From Mrakia gelida (taxonomy: Eukaryota; Basidiomycota; Tremellomycetes; Cystofilobasidiales; Mrakiaceae), in NCBI GenBank assembly GCA_024345305.1, contig BRON01000003.1, forward strand, positions 1,488,001 through 1,552,000: 64,000 bases of DNA, in the 5' to 3' direction. Each line of letters starts with the position of its first letter. Positions within the stretch are counted from its first letter, which is position 1. Below are positions 23,332 through 34,332 of the stretch, in pieces. The notes below the pieces were generated by a model. That model was not told where the DNA came from and did no database searches. It saw only the letters and a list, made by a program, of their open reading frames with translations. The position numbers and the translations under genes are program-made.

Positions 23332-24620
23332 ATGGCCTCTTCTTCCCAAAAAGCTACGACCTACAAGTACTGTGGAAACTGGTAAGTCAAACCTCACCTC
23401 GCCTCCCTTCCTTCCCTTCGCGAGCTCGAGCTGACCGATCCTCTCTGCCTCCTCTCCTGCTCCTCCTCTTCTTTAGCAACAACCTTCTCTACCCAAAAGT
23501 GCGACCCACCAACAGCCCTATCTCTCCCTAAGCTAGGATATGGCGAGAGCTGCTCGGCTGCTTAGAGGAGAAGAGAGCCAGAGAGTTGACCTTTGCTCCT
23601 CCCCCTCCCTCTTCCCTCCTTCGCCCTCGTCCCTGTTTTACAGGCCGATATCGCCCACAAGGAGCTTCTTCGAGCATGCCGGAACTGTGACTATTACGAG
23701 GTGGCTGAGAGGGGTCAGGTCGTGTACAGGAACGATCTCTTGACCATCACAAAGTGAGTCTCGAACGGAAGGAGAACGAGCGAGCGAAGGGAGGTGGTGG
23801 AGGGTCTGCGCGTTCGAATGGAGCTCAGCAGGGAGGTCATCTAGCTCCAGCAGGTCGAGCGTCGGGCTGGGGTGTATATAGGAGCGAGGAGGAGTCGGTG
23901 TACTGTTTGCTGGAGGGACGGAGCAGCAGGAAGGGACACTCGAGCTCGCAAGGTCGAGCTCAACACCCTCAGCCCAACCGTCTCCTCTCCGTCCGCCAGG
24001 TCATCTGAGTGATATCGTTCTGGTCGCTGACTCTATTTATCCTCTTCCGCCCGACAGAGAGCAGCCTGGAGTGACGCAGGACCTCGATACCGATCCAACA
24101 CTGGTGAGTTCTCGTTATTCCCTCCCATGCGTCGGCCCTCCTTCCTTCCCACTTCGAGCTGCCAGCTCGTAACATCCCCTTTCCTTCCCGAGCTCTTCTC
24201 TGACTTTTGCCTCCTCTCTCTCTTCTCTCTAGCCTCGGTCGAATATCCAGTGCCCTCATTGCGGGAACGACAAGTCCGTCCTCTTCTCCTTTCTTTCTTC
24301 GCCGCATCGCGTCCTCCTCTCGTAACTCGACTCCGCCTCAGCCCTTCAGCTTAGCTAATCCCCCTCTCTTCTTGTACATCTTTCTCGCAGAGCTGTGTTC
24401 TACCAAGATCAGTCGAAGCGACACGAGGCGAGTCCCCAGTCACCGCTCTCGACTCGACTCAATGGCGTCTGCTCGTCGCTTTTCTATCTCTCGTCTCACG
24501 CGCTGACCTATAACCTTCTTCTTCTGCACCGCCTTTCAGACTCGGATGACCCTCTTCTACGTGTGCACAGAGTGCAAGCGTAACTTCACGGATCCGTCGC
24601 TGAAGAGAGGAAGAGCTTGA
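23332..24620 (+). CDS. RPB9: RNA polymerase II subunit RPB9
   Basis: Small zinc-ribbon subunit of RNA polymerase II with roles in start-site selection, fidelity and elongation. Reads MASSSQKATTYKYCGNC, then NNLLYPK, ADIAHKELLRACRNCDYYEV, giving the first zinc site (CGNC and CRNC). Next are ERGQVVYRNDLLTITK and EQPGVTQDLDTDPTL. The C-terminal ribbon has NIQCPHCGNDKAVFYQDQSK and RMTLFYVCTECKRNFTDPS, giving the second zinc site (CPHC and CTEC). It ends LKRGRA with TGA at 24618. Six or seven short exons; one intron (about 23756-24058) is roughly 300 nt. Length about 120 residues, normal for the family. Confidence 0.93.
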
Positions 24621-25101
24621 GGTCGACGACGTCGGTGATTTCTCTCGAGCGACTCGGCTGTCGAGGAGGGCTGGTAGAAGGAGATGTGTTTTTGTCTTGA
24701 CTTTGTGTACGACTTGCTTGTGGCGATTATGAACCTTAATGCTATGCTCTGTACTGAGGAAGGAGGGGAGCTCGAGGAACGACGGCGACGCGACCCGTCG
24801 GCCTATGAAAGAGACGAGAAGAGATGCGAGATGACTGCTCCCTCTCGGACTGAAAGCTGTCCAGCCTCCTATGCTTACGAGATACAGGTCCTTCCTCCTG
24901 CTTCCTGCATCTCGAGCGAGCCTTCCAGAGCTTTCAGGACAGCGGAGGCAAAAAAAAGGGAGCGAAGGCGCCTTCGAGTCAGAGTCATTCCGAATGGACT
25001 TTCTCGTTCGACCTCAAACCATCACTTCCTTCCTTCCCCTCCCCAACCCAAAAGCTCAGAGATCTTCTCTACCCCCTTCCCATCTCCACACCCCTACCAC
25101 G
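24621..25101. promoter_or_regulatory. RPB9 3' flank and aspartokinase promoter
   Basis: About 480 bases between tandem plus-strand genes. The last 80 bases are CT/CA-rich leader. No conserved element recognised. Confidence 0.4.
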
Positions 25102-27653
25102 ATGGCCTCCTCCTCCTCTCCCGCTCAAACGAGCGGCTCGACCTCACCAGATGGCTCGCATCCTCCTCTTATCGGGAACCCTCCTGATGCTGGATGGATC
25201 GTTCAGAAGTACGGAGGAACGAGTGTAGGGAAGTTCCTCGATGCCATCACTGGAAACATCATCCCGTAAGTACTACACATCTGCTTTCCCTTTCTTTCTA
25301 GGGAGGGAAGGACGAGGGGAAAAGCCGAGAGACGAGAAGAAGAAGGGATCTCGCTTGGGACTAGCTCCCCTCCCTTCCCTCCCTCCCTCTCTTCCCTTCC
25401 CTTTTCCTTTACCTCTCGTCGAGAACGGGTGTTTGACTACTGTCTCTGCCTCTTTATTTTTCCTCTTTTCTTGACTCCACTCTTTCATCGCCCACCCTCC
25501 ATTCTAGCTCCTATCTCAATCAAAACCGTGTCGCCGTCGTCTGCTCAGCCAGATCGGGTACAACAAAATCAAACGGAACCACCAACCTCCTCCTCAAGGC
25601 AGCAGCAGAAGCAAGAGCACCAGCACCAGTCCCTTACACTCCCGGAACTCCTCGAGACACTCCCGGCGGCTCGCTCTCGCGGAATCCCTCAGGCTTCTTT
25701 GGAGGAGGAGGAGGATCGAATCCCTTCGCCTCGAGCTCGACTCCTCCCTCCGTCGCTTTCCAACGTCAACCCTCCCTCCCTGGACACCTCAGACAGTCAG
25801 GAACCTCAAGATCCGGATCCCCTTCCCCCTTCGTCGCCCTCTCGTCCTGCAACTCCCTCGCTTCCTCTGTCTCGTCGCTACCGGAAACCCCAGCAGCTCC
25901 CGTCGAGGCGAGCTTCCACGCTACCGTGGATCAGATCAAGTCGGATCACTTCGCTGCCGCCAAGGAGGCTATCAAGGACGAGGAGCTGTTGGAGGAGCTG
26001 CTGTACGAGATCGAGAGGGACTGTGAAGGGCTGAGAGGGTTCCTGTTCGCTGCTCAGGTGAGTTTTTGATCGATCTCGAAGGGAGAAAAGGAAATCGGCC
26101 GAAGACGACTCGCTCACTCCTCTCCTCCTCCTTCTTTTCGTCTTCTCTTCGTGCTGTAGATCATCGACGAGATCTCCGAACGCTCGAAGGACTCCATCAT
26201 CGGAATTGGAGAGAGGTTGTCGTGCAAGATCGTCGCTGCCGCTCTTCGAGACAAGGGAGTCGACTCGGAACTCGTCTCGTTCGAGAACATCGTTCAGGCC
26301 ACCCTCTCTGGCGAGGACGGGGACGATCTTGAGGACGAGGTCGAGCCTGGAGAGGAGTTCAACCTCGGACAGGACTTCTACGATCGAGTTGCGAGGAAGA
26401 TGGGAGAGAGGTTGAGGGAGTGTGGGTCGAGAGTTCCCGTCGTGACTGGTTCGTCGCTTTCCCTTTCGCGCTTCCTTCTCTCTCGCGAGACTGACTCGAC
26501 TTCCTTCTCTTGCTATTCATAGGATACTTCGGAGTCGTCCCTGGATCCCTGCTCAAGCAAGTCGGACGAGGCTACACCGATCTCTGCGCCGCCCTCTGCG
26601 CCGTCGGTCTCGAGGCCACCGAACTCCAGATCTGGAAGGAAGTCGACGGGATCTTCTCCGCCGACCCTCGCAAAGTCCCCACCGCTCGTCTCATCCCCAT
26701 CATCACCCCCGACGAAGCCGCCGAGCTTACCTACTACGGTTCGGAGGTCATCCACCCTTTCACCATGGAGCAAGTCATCCGAGCGTCCATCCCCATTCGA
26801 ATCAAGAACGTCGAGAACCCCTTGGGAGGAGGAACCGTCATCTACCCTCAGTCCGACACCCCCGTCCTCGATCCGGAGAGTGGAGAACTCGCTGTCAACC
26901 AGAGACCGGTGAAGAGGTTCCCTCAGCACTTGCCGACGGCGGTGACCATCAAGGACGAGATCGTGATCATCAACATCCACTCCAACCGGAAGACGCTCAG
27001 TCATGGGTTCCTCGCGAAGATCTTTGGGACGCTGGATCGGTTTGGAGTGATTGTGGATTTGATCAGTACGAGCGAGGTGCATGTCAGTATGGCGATTCAT
27101 GCGTCGTTGGTGAGGAAGGAGATTGAGAAGATGGTGAAGGAGTTGAAGAAGATTGGAACCGTGAGTTCGCTTTTTTCCTCCCTCCCCTCCCTTCTCTTCC
27201 TCTCTTCTCATCGCTGACTCTCTTCTTTATTCTCTTCTCTTTCGTAGGTCACCGTCCTCACCGACATGGTCATCCTCTCCCTCGTCGGTCGACTTCAGAA
27301 CATGGTGAGCTCACACCCCTTCTCCCCACCTCGTCGTCGTCGCGTCTTCTCCCCTCGCTGACCTTCTCTTCTTCCCTCCTCGTCTCCCAGGTCGGTATCT
27401 CTGGTCGAATGTTCACCACCCTCGCCGAGGGAAGCATCAACATCGAGATGATCTCCCAGGGAGCTTCAGAGATCAACATTAGTTGTGGTTCGTTCTTCTC
27501 CTCGTCCCCTTCGCTCTCGCTCGTCCGTCGTTCTTCCTCGCTGACCTTCTCGTCCCCTTCTTTTTCGCAGTCATCGAAGGCAAGGACGCTATCAAAGCTC
27601 TGAATCTCGTTCATCGAAGCTGTCTTTCTATCCCCCCTGCTTCCATCCTCTAA
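25102..27653 (+). CDS. HOM3: Aspartokinase (HOM3-like) with a low-complexity insert
   Basis: Phosphorylates L-aspartate, the first step towards threonine, methionine and, via homoserine, isoleucine in fungi; cytosolic. The kinase start IVQKYGGTSVGKFLDAITGN is followed by RVAVVCSARSGTTKSNGTTN, both active-site segments. A Ser/Pro/Gly-rich insert of roughly 95 residues (about 25610-25910) follows, before FHATVDQIKSDHFAAAKEA. Then come SIIGIGERLSCKIVAAALRD, PVVTGYFGVVPGSLLKQVGR, GYTDLCAALCAVGLEA and KEVDGIFSADPRKVPTARLI. The C-terminus holds the ACT-type regulatory region (FGVIVDLISTSEVHVSMAIH, VTVLTDMVILSLVGRLQNM, ITEGSINIEMISQGASEINI-like) that mediates threonine feedback in this family. TAA at 27651. 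The insert is absent from S. cerevisiae Hom3 as far as I recall. Confidence 0.92.
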
Positions 27654-28508
27654 TCTACTTCTCAGCTCGTTCAGTTTCGGTTCGCGTCTTCGGTTTGGCT
27701 TCGCTTCGTTTTGCTCGTTCGTTCGTCCTTTCAACCCTCTGTGTTTTCTTTCTTACTGTCGTTTCAGCTGTGTTTTGTTTCTCGTTAACGATCTATATAG
27801 CTTCGACTCTCTTGATCTCTTGCCGTGGTTGAGAAAGCTCTGCTCGTCGCAGCGAAGGGAGAGAGCCGATTCGAAACCAGTCGCGGCGAACGCGGTCTGC
27901 CTTGCTTCGTTTTTTGGTCTAGATCCTTAGCAGCTGAGTACGGATGCGGTTCTGCTGCGGGTGATTCTCTAGCTGAGATCTCAGATCGTGGAGCGAGGAG
28001 TGAGGAGCGATGAGTTCCCTCACTCGTCTCGAACGCGTCGCGGATTCGCCCTCCCCTCCGCTCCTTCACCGTCCCGAGAAAAGGAGCCGAGCAGTATCAA
28101 AAATTCTTGGCTCGCCGCTCTATCTCCTACCTACTAGTCCGATCTCTGATCGTGAAGAGAAACAAGCACGCAAAAATGAAGTCGATCGCTGCGTGGGTGG
28201 TCCGAAACAGAAGGGCGGGCAAGGGGAGAGGGACGGTGAGACGAACTCGTCCTTCACCCTCCCCTGCCCCTGGACCGATGGTCGGCGACGCAATGCCTGG
28301 CTTCGGGTGAAAGGACGGGAAGGGAGCGCAGAGACACTAGAAGCGAAAAAGTCTCCGAACAAGTAGAACTCTTCTCTCCCTTCAACAACCATCCATCAAC
28401 TCGACCAAACTTCTCCAGACGTTGAAGCTCACCACCTCTTCTCCTTCCTCCCTTCTTGCCTGCCCTCCCTTCCTCCCCGCGCCAACCCTCCTCTCCCCTC
28501 CCCACGCC
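27654..28508. promoter_or_regulatory. Intergenic region upstream of the glutaredoxin-like gene
   Basis: About 855 bases between tandem plus-strand genes. The last 120 bases form a CT-rich leader. A 44-codon frame at 28176-28310 is listed separately. Nothing else recognised. Confidence 0.4.
28176..28310 (+). CDS. Possible 44-residue basic small protein
   Basis: ATG in a good context (CAAAAATGAAG) opens MKSIAAWVVRNRRAG, a basic middle and a Pro/Gly-rich end (PAPGPMVGDAMPGFG) before TGA. No family recognised and no intron needed. It sits between aspartokinase and the glutaredoxin-like gene and could equally be chance or an upstream ORF in a long leader. Confidence 0.2.
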   Translation: MKSIAAWVVRNRRAGKGRGTVRRTRPSPSPAPGPMVGDAMPGFG

Positions 28509-30493
28509 ATGTCCGCCTCCTCCTCCTCCTCAGCTCGTCGACCCTCCGTCCCAACGACTCCCTCTCCTCCCAAGAAATCCTCCATGCTCCTCCCCGGTCT
28601 GGTCGCCTACCCCGACACTCCTCCCTCCTCCCCCCTCCTCAACATCCGCCAGAACGCCTTCGCCCAATGGTCCCCTTCCTCCTCTCCCGTCCCTTCCTCC
28701 CCAACCCTCTCCCAAGATCAATGGTCTCATCCCGGAACGGACACCGAGAGCGAAGCTGGCTTCCAGAGCGACCGAGAGCTCGAGGACGAGGGAGAGCTGC
28801 CTGAGGGAGTGAGGACACCTAAAGGGCATCCGCTTGGAGCTTGGGGGCCGAGGAAATCGAAAGGGTTGGGACTTGGGTTGGGGTTGGGAAGGTTCGGGTT
28901 CAACCAGAATCAGGAGGTTTTGTCTGTGAGCGAGGAGATGTTTGAGAAGAGGGCGGAGAGGAAGAGGGACTCGATTCATGTGAGTCGCGACGACTCGTTT
29001 CGCTTCGTCTCTCACCTTTCGTAGCACTCGCTGACCTTATCGTTGTCTGCTTGTCTGCTCAGGATCGATCCCCCTTCCTCATCTCTACGACGAGCACCTC
29101 GAGATGGTCCTTCCCCAAGGTTCGAGCTCCCAGGAAACGAGGAGCGATGTACGGTTTCGCGGCGATTTTCTTCTTCCTGTTCGTCTCTTCTCTTCTCTCT
29201 CCTCCTTCGACCTCCAACACGTACTGACACCTTTCCCTCCGGTCGTCGTGCAGCGTATTCCTCACCACCCACTCCAAATTCCTCAACCGAACAGCCGGAT
29301 CGACGCGACCTCTCTCCTCCCTTCCTCTCCGTCGCTCCCACCAACAAATCCACTTCGCCGACGACGCTCTCGCCGCCGGAGGAGGTGCTCCTACGCGACG
29401 AGGATCGATCCAGACGACCGCTGCTAGGAAGAGGGGCACGGCCCAGCACCTCGCGACGGCGCCGGTTGACGCTGAGGAGTGGAAGTGGGCTGGGAAGGAT
29501 ATGGAGTTGGCTAGTCTTTTGACTGTGAGTGCTCCTCGTCTTTCTTCTCCTTTCGTTTCGCAGACACGGTTCTGACGCTAGGTGCTCTTTTCTATCAGTT
29601 CATGGTCTCCTCCGAAGCCAACACCGTCCCCAAAGTCGACCCTTCGGCTCCTCTCGATCCTCACCTCGTCCTCGACTTCGATCCTTTCTCCGTTCGAGCT
29701 ACGAAGGATCTGAGAGAGGTGAGCATTCATCTTCTTTACCACCTTCTTCGCTCGTTTTTACTCGCTCAGAAACAGCGCTGACCTTTCATGTGTTTTCCTT
29801 CGTTCGTTCGTTCGTTTTTCAGATGCGAGCAACTCTCTGGCGCGACCACCCTGTGATCCTTCTCTCTCAAACTCGAAACGCCCACTCCCGATTCATCAAG
29901 TCTACCCTCGCCGATCTGCACATCCACCCTGCTCCTCTCATCATGGATATCGACCAGAGGAGTGAGTTTCGCTTGCCTGCTCGCCTGCTTTCTAAACCCG
30001 ACGCGTCGCTGACCTCGTCCTCCCTTCACTTCCCAGCCGACGCCGACATCCTCCTCCCTCTCTTCCAACGACTCATCGGTCAATCCGACCTTCCTATCCT
30101 TCTCGTCGGTGGGGAACTCGTTGGAGGATGGACTGAAGTTGACCGGTGAGTCTCGTCTCTCCCTCCCTCTCCTCCCTTTTCGACGCGTCTTCTCGAAACT
30201 GACCTCCCTTCGTTCGTTCGCCCAGACTCACCTCCATGTCCCTCCTCAAACCTTTGATCTCCTCGCACGGCGGGTTCTTCGTTCCCCCCAAGCACAAGAA
30301 GAAGAAGAGAGCCGGGCACGGAGGGAAGAGCGAGGAGGAGATCAGGAAGGCGCTCGAGGCGGAGAAGAAGCAGGATGAGATCAAGAGGAGGGACGCGGCG
30401 GTGGAGAAGGAGGAGCTGAGGTTGAGGGAGATTGCGCAGGGGAAGAAGGAGGTGGTTCCGGTGGAGGATGAGAGTGATCCGGAGAATTTCTAG
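28509..30493 (+). CDS. Membrane glutaredoxin-like protein lacking the active-site cysteine
   Basis: Resembles the secretory-pathway monothiol glutaredoxins (yeast Grx6/Grx7). The N-terminus is Ser/Pro-rich and cytosolic, with SMLLPGLVAYPDTPPSSPLL. A basic stretch and a hydrophobic segment YGFAAIFFFLFVSSLL follow as a predicted anchor. The thioredoxin fold comes in the later exons: HPVILLSQTRNAHSRFIKST, HIHPAPLIMDIDQR, LPLFQRLIGQSDLPILLVGG and ELVGGWTEVDRLTSMSLL. Position, flanking residues and the cis-proline LP match Grx6/7, where the active site reads CxxS; here the same place is N-A-H-S. The C-terminus is a charged helix (RKALEAEKKQDEIKRRD) ending ESDPENF. The junction at 29160-29260, just after the membrane segment, is unresolved. 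A thiol-redox activity is unlikely; a binding or scaffold role is inference. Confidence 0.7.
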
Positions 30494-30875
30494 AAGACTC
30501 GTCGTCGTTGGTCGTGTTTTGCTCCTGTTTTTGTTCGCATGTTTCGTGGTTCTTGATCCGATCTCCTCGCTCTCGCTGTTTCGTCTCTGCTTTGCTTTCT
30601 GTTTCTGCTTTACTCCTTGCTTTTTGCTCCCTCGCTCTGTCTCGTCAATGCCTTCTACAGCCTCTCTCTTCCTCGATCAGCAAAATTCTCTCTCCCATCT
30701 CGACGTGTAAGCAGGAATGACGAGGCGGGGAAAAACGAGAGCCTCAGCCGAAAGGAGAGAGGAGCTCCAACTTCTGCTGCTGAGCGTTTCTCCCCCAACT
30801 TGATCAGCCGTATCTTTCTTTCTCCCCCTCCCCCAACCTCAATCCTTATCCCGCGCAACCCAATCTACAAGCAGC

Positions 30876-33800
30876 ATGACTGGCGGACCTAAAACGTTCC
30901 TCTCTCTCGGCAACCTCCCTCCTCGACAGAAGCCTGAGGAAGTGAAAGCTCAGGTGAGTTGAGCTCGATGGTTTCCATTCTCCCTCCCGTTCTCGCTCCA
31001 TCGATTACGCCGCGTCTCTTGGTCCTTGGAGCGAAGAGGACAAGATCGCGACTGGTACGAGTGTCGTCTTCGTGCCTATGAGGAGGTGTTCAACTTGAGG
31101 GAGCTTCTGTAGGGGCAGTGGAAGGAGGGAGATCGCGAAAGGGAGGGAGACGGGATAAGATGAGGGGAGATCGTCCATCTCCCTCGCAAGGACTGTCTCG
31201 GCTGTGTCTTTTCCTGAGCTTCTTCTACTCCCTCAAAAGCAGCCAATTCGTCCCCGAGTCCTCTCGTCGATGAGGAGTTGAAGAGAGAACAGCGGGCTGA
31301 GAGGTGGCGATAGCGAAGGAGCATGCTTCCTCCTTTACTGGAGCCGACCCCTTCGCTCTTTCGACTTCCCGCCTTCGCTCCTCCCTTGCCGCCCCAACAA
31401 ACTCTTCGGACAACTGGAAGATGAAGGGGCTGCTCAGGTGGATGACGAGTCCCGTCTGTCGTTTTCGAAGGGGGGGAAGATTCAAACGAACGTGGTGGCT
31501 CTCTCAGTCGTTCAGCCCTCCACTCTCTCCTCTCATGTGCGTCGAGCTGACCCCCTCTCCCTCCCTTCATCGATTGTTTGACCGCGACAACCGCTCTCAG
31601 GCTCAACAATTCCCTCGAACTCCCAGTAGAGTCAACCCCAATGCTCCTCCCTGGCCCGCGTTCCGGTTCGTACCAAGAGATCGAGGAGGCGTTGAAGGGA
31701 GCAAGAGTCGGCTCTCGTCGGCGGAGATGGACGAAGACAGACTCGCTGACGTTTGTTTCGTTGACTTCGTTCAGAGGATACCACACCTACTCGTTCGCCA
31801 ACAAGGTCATGGGAGAGAGACTTCCTACGATCCTCTCCAAGGGAATCGAGGATGTTTACAAGACTTTGAATCAGGAGGTTCGTTCGTTCGAGAGGACGCG
31901 TCGAGAGTTTGAGCTCGAGCTGACCTCTTTGCCTCTCTGTTTGGGTTTGCAGTCTGAAGAGGATAGGATCGTCGACCTCGCTGAGTGCGTTAGCCGAATG
32001 GACGAGGTGAGTAGCGCTTTCGGAAGAGGTCGCGTCGTTCGACGGGCGGAAAACAAGAAGCTGACCGACTTCTGCTTTTTCACAGTTGATGGTCGATCTC
32101 ACCAAGGGAGCGATCCTTCGACCTATCATCGACGACGGAGCTGGAGATATCCCGCTTTGGAACAAGGAGATCGCTCAGGTGAGTCGACTTAGGAAGAAAG
32201 TGCTTTGGGAAGAACGGGGAGGAGAGCGAAACTTTCGTTGCTCGCCCAAGCATGCTCTTCTCCTTCTACGACCACAAGAAACTGACTGGTCTCTCTTCTT
32301 CCATCTTCTTCCAGTACTTCCAAGGCAAATCCTTCATGAGCGCACCATGGTCAGTTCCTCTCGTCAACTTTTTGAGCTCAGCGACCCGTCGAGACTGACA
32401 CCATCTCCTTCCTTCGCTTTTGTTTTGCCAGGCTCTTCGCCGAGGCCTACAAGTACAGAAGGCTGAGAGAGTGCTTCTCGCTCTCGAAGTACTGGAAGGG
32501 TCAGTCTGACCTCTCCTGAAGAGAACGCTCGGCGATTCCTCTCGTCGCGTCGAGCTGACCTCCCACCTCGCCTTCGTCTGCCTCGAACAGAGTACGACAT
32601 CTTCTTCCGAGAGAAGTGCGACACCTTCTCGAGATCCTCTCAAGCCGTCTTCGAGCTCTCCATGAGGTTCTCCGCTCCCTTCAAGTACGAGGAAGGCATG
32701 GACGACGCGAAGAAGCTACTGTCGAGGAAGTTGACCTTCGCCGAGCTCACTCAGGGTGAGTCCAGTCTCGCTTTTCCCTCTTCTTCGCCCCTACAGTACG
32801 CTGATACTCGTACTCGCTCTTTCCTTGCTTAGTCTGCCTCTGGGGAAACTCTACGGATCTCTCTCTTCTCATCGACATGACTGAGGAGGATATCAAGCGA
32901 CTTCAGTCGACCGGAGGCGACGCGTTGGCGGCAACGGAGAAGAACATCCTCGGGAACGACAGCTCTAGGCTCTGGGATCTGGTTTCGAAGATGAAGGGAG
33001 CTAGGATCGGTAAGTTCTTCGTTCGACCACTCGAGACGACGTCTCTCTTGCTGACTCGTCCCTCGTCGCTCTGCCCTTCGTTCGTTCTCCAGACTTCGTT
33101 CTCGACAACGCTGGGTTCGAGCTATACTGTGACTTTGTTTATGCGGACTGGCTCATCCAGAGTGGGACCTGCTCAGAGGTCAGGTTCCACGGGAAGACCT
33201 TGCCTTGGTTCGTTTCGGACGTAACGAGAAAGGATTTCAGCTGGCGTGAGTTTGCTCTCGTTTCTCGACGCTCCTTGCCTTCGGTTTCTGACTTATCGTT
33301 CTTCCTCTTCTCAGTTCTCAACACCTGCGTCTATGGTCAACTCTTCCCTAACTCCTCCGACGAGGAGTTGGAGTCCTTGAGGGTCATGGGTCGAAGATGG
33401 AAGGTCAGTTCGAATCCCTCGTCGTTACGACGCGTTTCCCTTTCATCTCGCTTCTCGTCACTGACCTTCCCTGCCTGATCACTTCTCCTCAGTCTTACAT
33501 CGCCGACGGAACCTGGAAGTACGAACAGCACGCCTTCTGGTGCTCGGGATTCACCTTCTGGGAGCTCATCGCTCAAGCGCCGGATCTCTTCCTCAACCTT
33601 TCGCATTCCAACCTCGTCATCTACAAGGGAGACCTCAACCATCGAAAACTCACCTACGACTGTCAAGCGCCTCCTACGACGCCGTTCGATCAGGCTATCG
33701 GAAGTCTCGGTGAGCAGCGTCGTTCCGCTCGCTCTCGCGTCGCTTTCGTCTTTCTCGAGCTGACTCCGTTCCTTCCTCCTTCATCTGGGTTCAGCTTCCG

Positions 33801-34186
33801 CCGCTGGAGCTCCTCCAGTCCTCTCCCTTCGAACCATCAAGTCCGACGGTAAGCTCATATCTTTTCCTTCGACTCGACGCGTCGAGAAGGACTTCGAGCT
33901 GATCGATCTCGTCGCGTCGCTTCGTTTTTCCCATCCGTTCAGTCGTCGTCGGTCTTCCCGAAGGAGTCGCTGAGAAGCTCGACGAGGAGAAGCCTGGATG
34001 GAGGATCTCGGGAGAATATGTGAGTATACACTCCTTCTTCCATCGTTCGATTTTCTCGATTGACAACGAAGGATCGCGATCGCTGACCGACGCGTCCTCC
34101 CCTCGTTCGAACGCCTCGTCTTCAACCAGGCTATCATTCTTCTTTCCGATGGACGACCTGGAGAGAAGGTCGTTTTCGCTCCTTAG
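30876..34186 (+). CDS. DUF89/ARMT1-family metal-dependent phosphatase
   Basis: Member of the damage-control phosphatase family (yeast YMR027W, human ARMT1) that hydrolyses sugar phosphates such as fructose-1-phosphate. Exon 1 reads MTGGPKTFLSLGNLPPRQKP and ends in phase 0 at 30953. Exon 2 starts at 31601 (AQQFPRTPSRVNPNAPPWPA) and splices into RGYHTYSFANKVMGERLPTI. Downstream are WLFAEAYKYRRLRECFSLSK, VCLWGNSTDLSLLIDMTEED, the metal-site motif DFVLDNAGFELYCD, VRFHGKTLPWFVSDVTRKDF, HAFWCSGFTFWELIAQAPDL and SNLVIYKGDLNHRKLTYD, all typical of the family. It ends GRPGEKVVFAP with TAG at 34184. About 14 exons. The first intron of 647 nt (30954-31600) is several times the local norm; reading-frame continuity supports the join, but a separate upstream exon is not excluded. 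Confidence 0.87.
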
Positions 34187-34332
34187 TTATCGGTCTCGGA
34201 GGTAGTGGGGAAAGGAGGAGGAGAGGGGAGTTCCAGTCGCACGCGTCGTTGATGTACCTTTTTCTGCTTTCGTTCCGTCTCGTTTTCGTTTCGTTGGTGT
34301 TTTACTTGGTCTCTACGCATACCGTCCTTCTG
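34187..34332. other. Short convergent gap
   Basis: About 145 T-rich bases between the ARMT1-family stop and the last stop of the interrupted minus-strand frame; likely overlapping 3' UTRs. Confidence 0.4.

Noticed and set aside
31076..31786. Minus-strand frame of over 200 codons inside the ARMT1-family first intron
   Set aside because: Composition is low-complexity Ser/Arg/Leu, it runs across a confirmed-looking exon of the sense gene, and no splice or family feature supports it.
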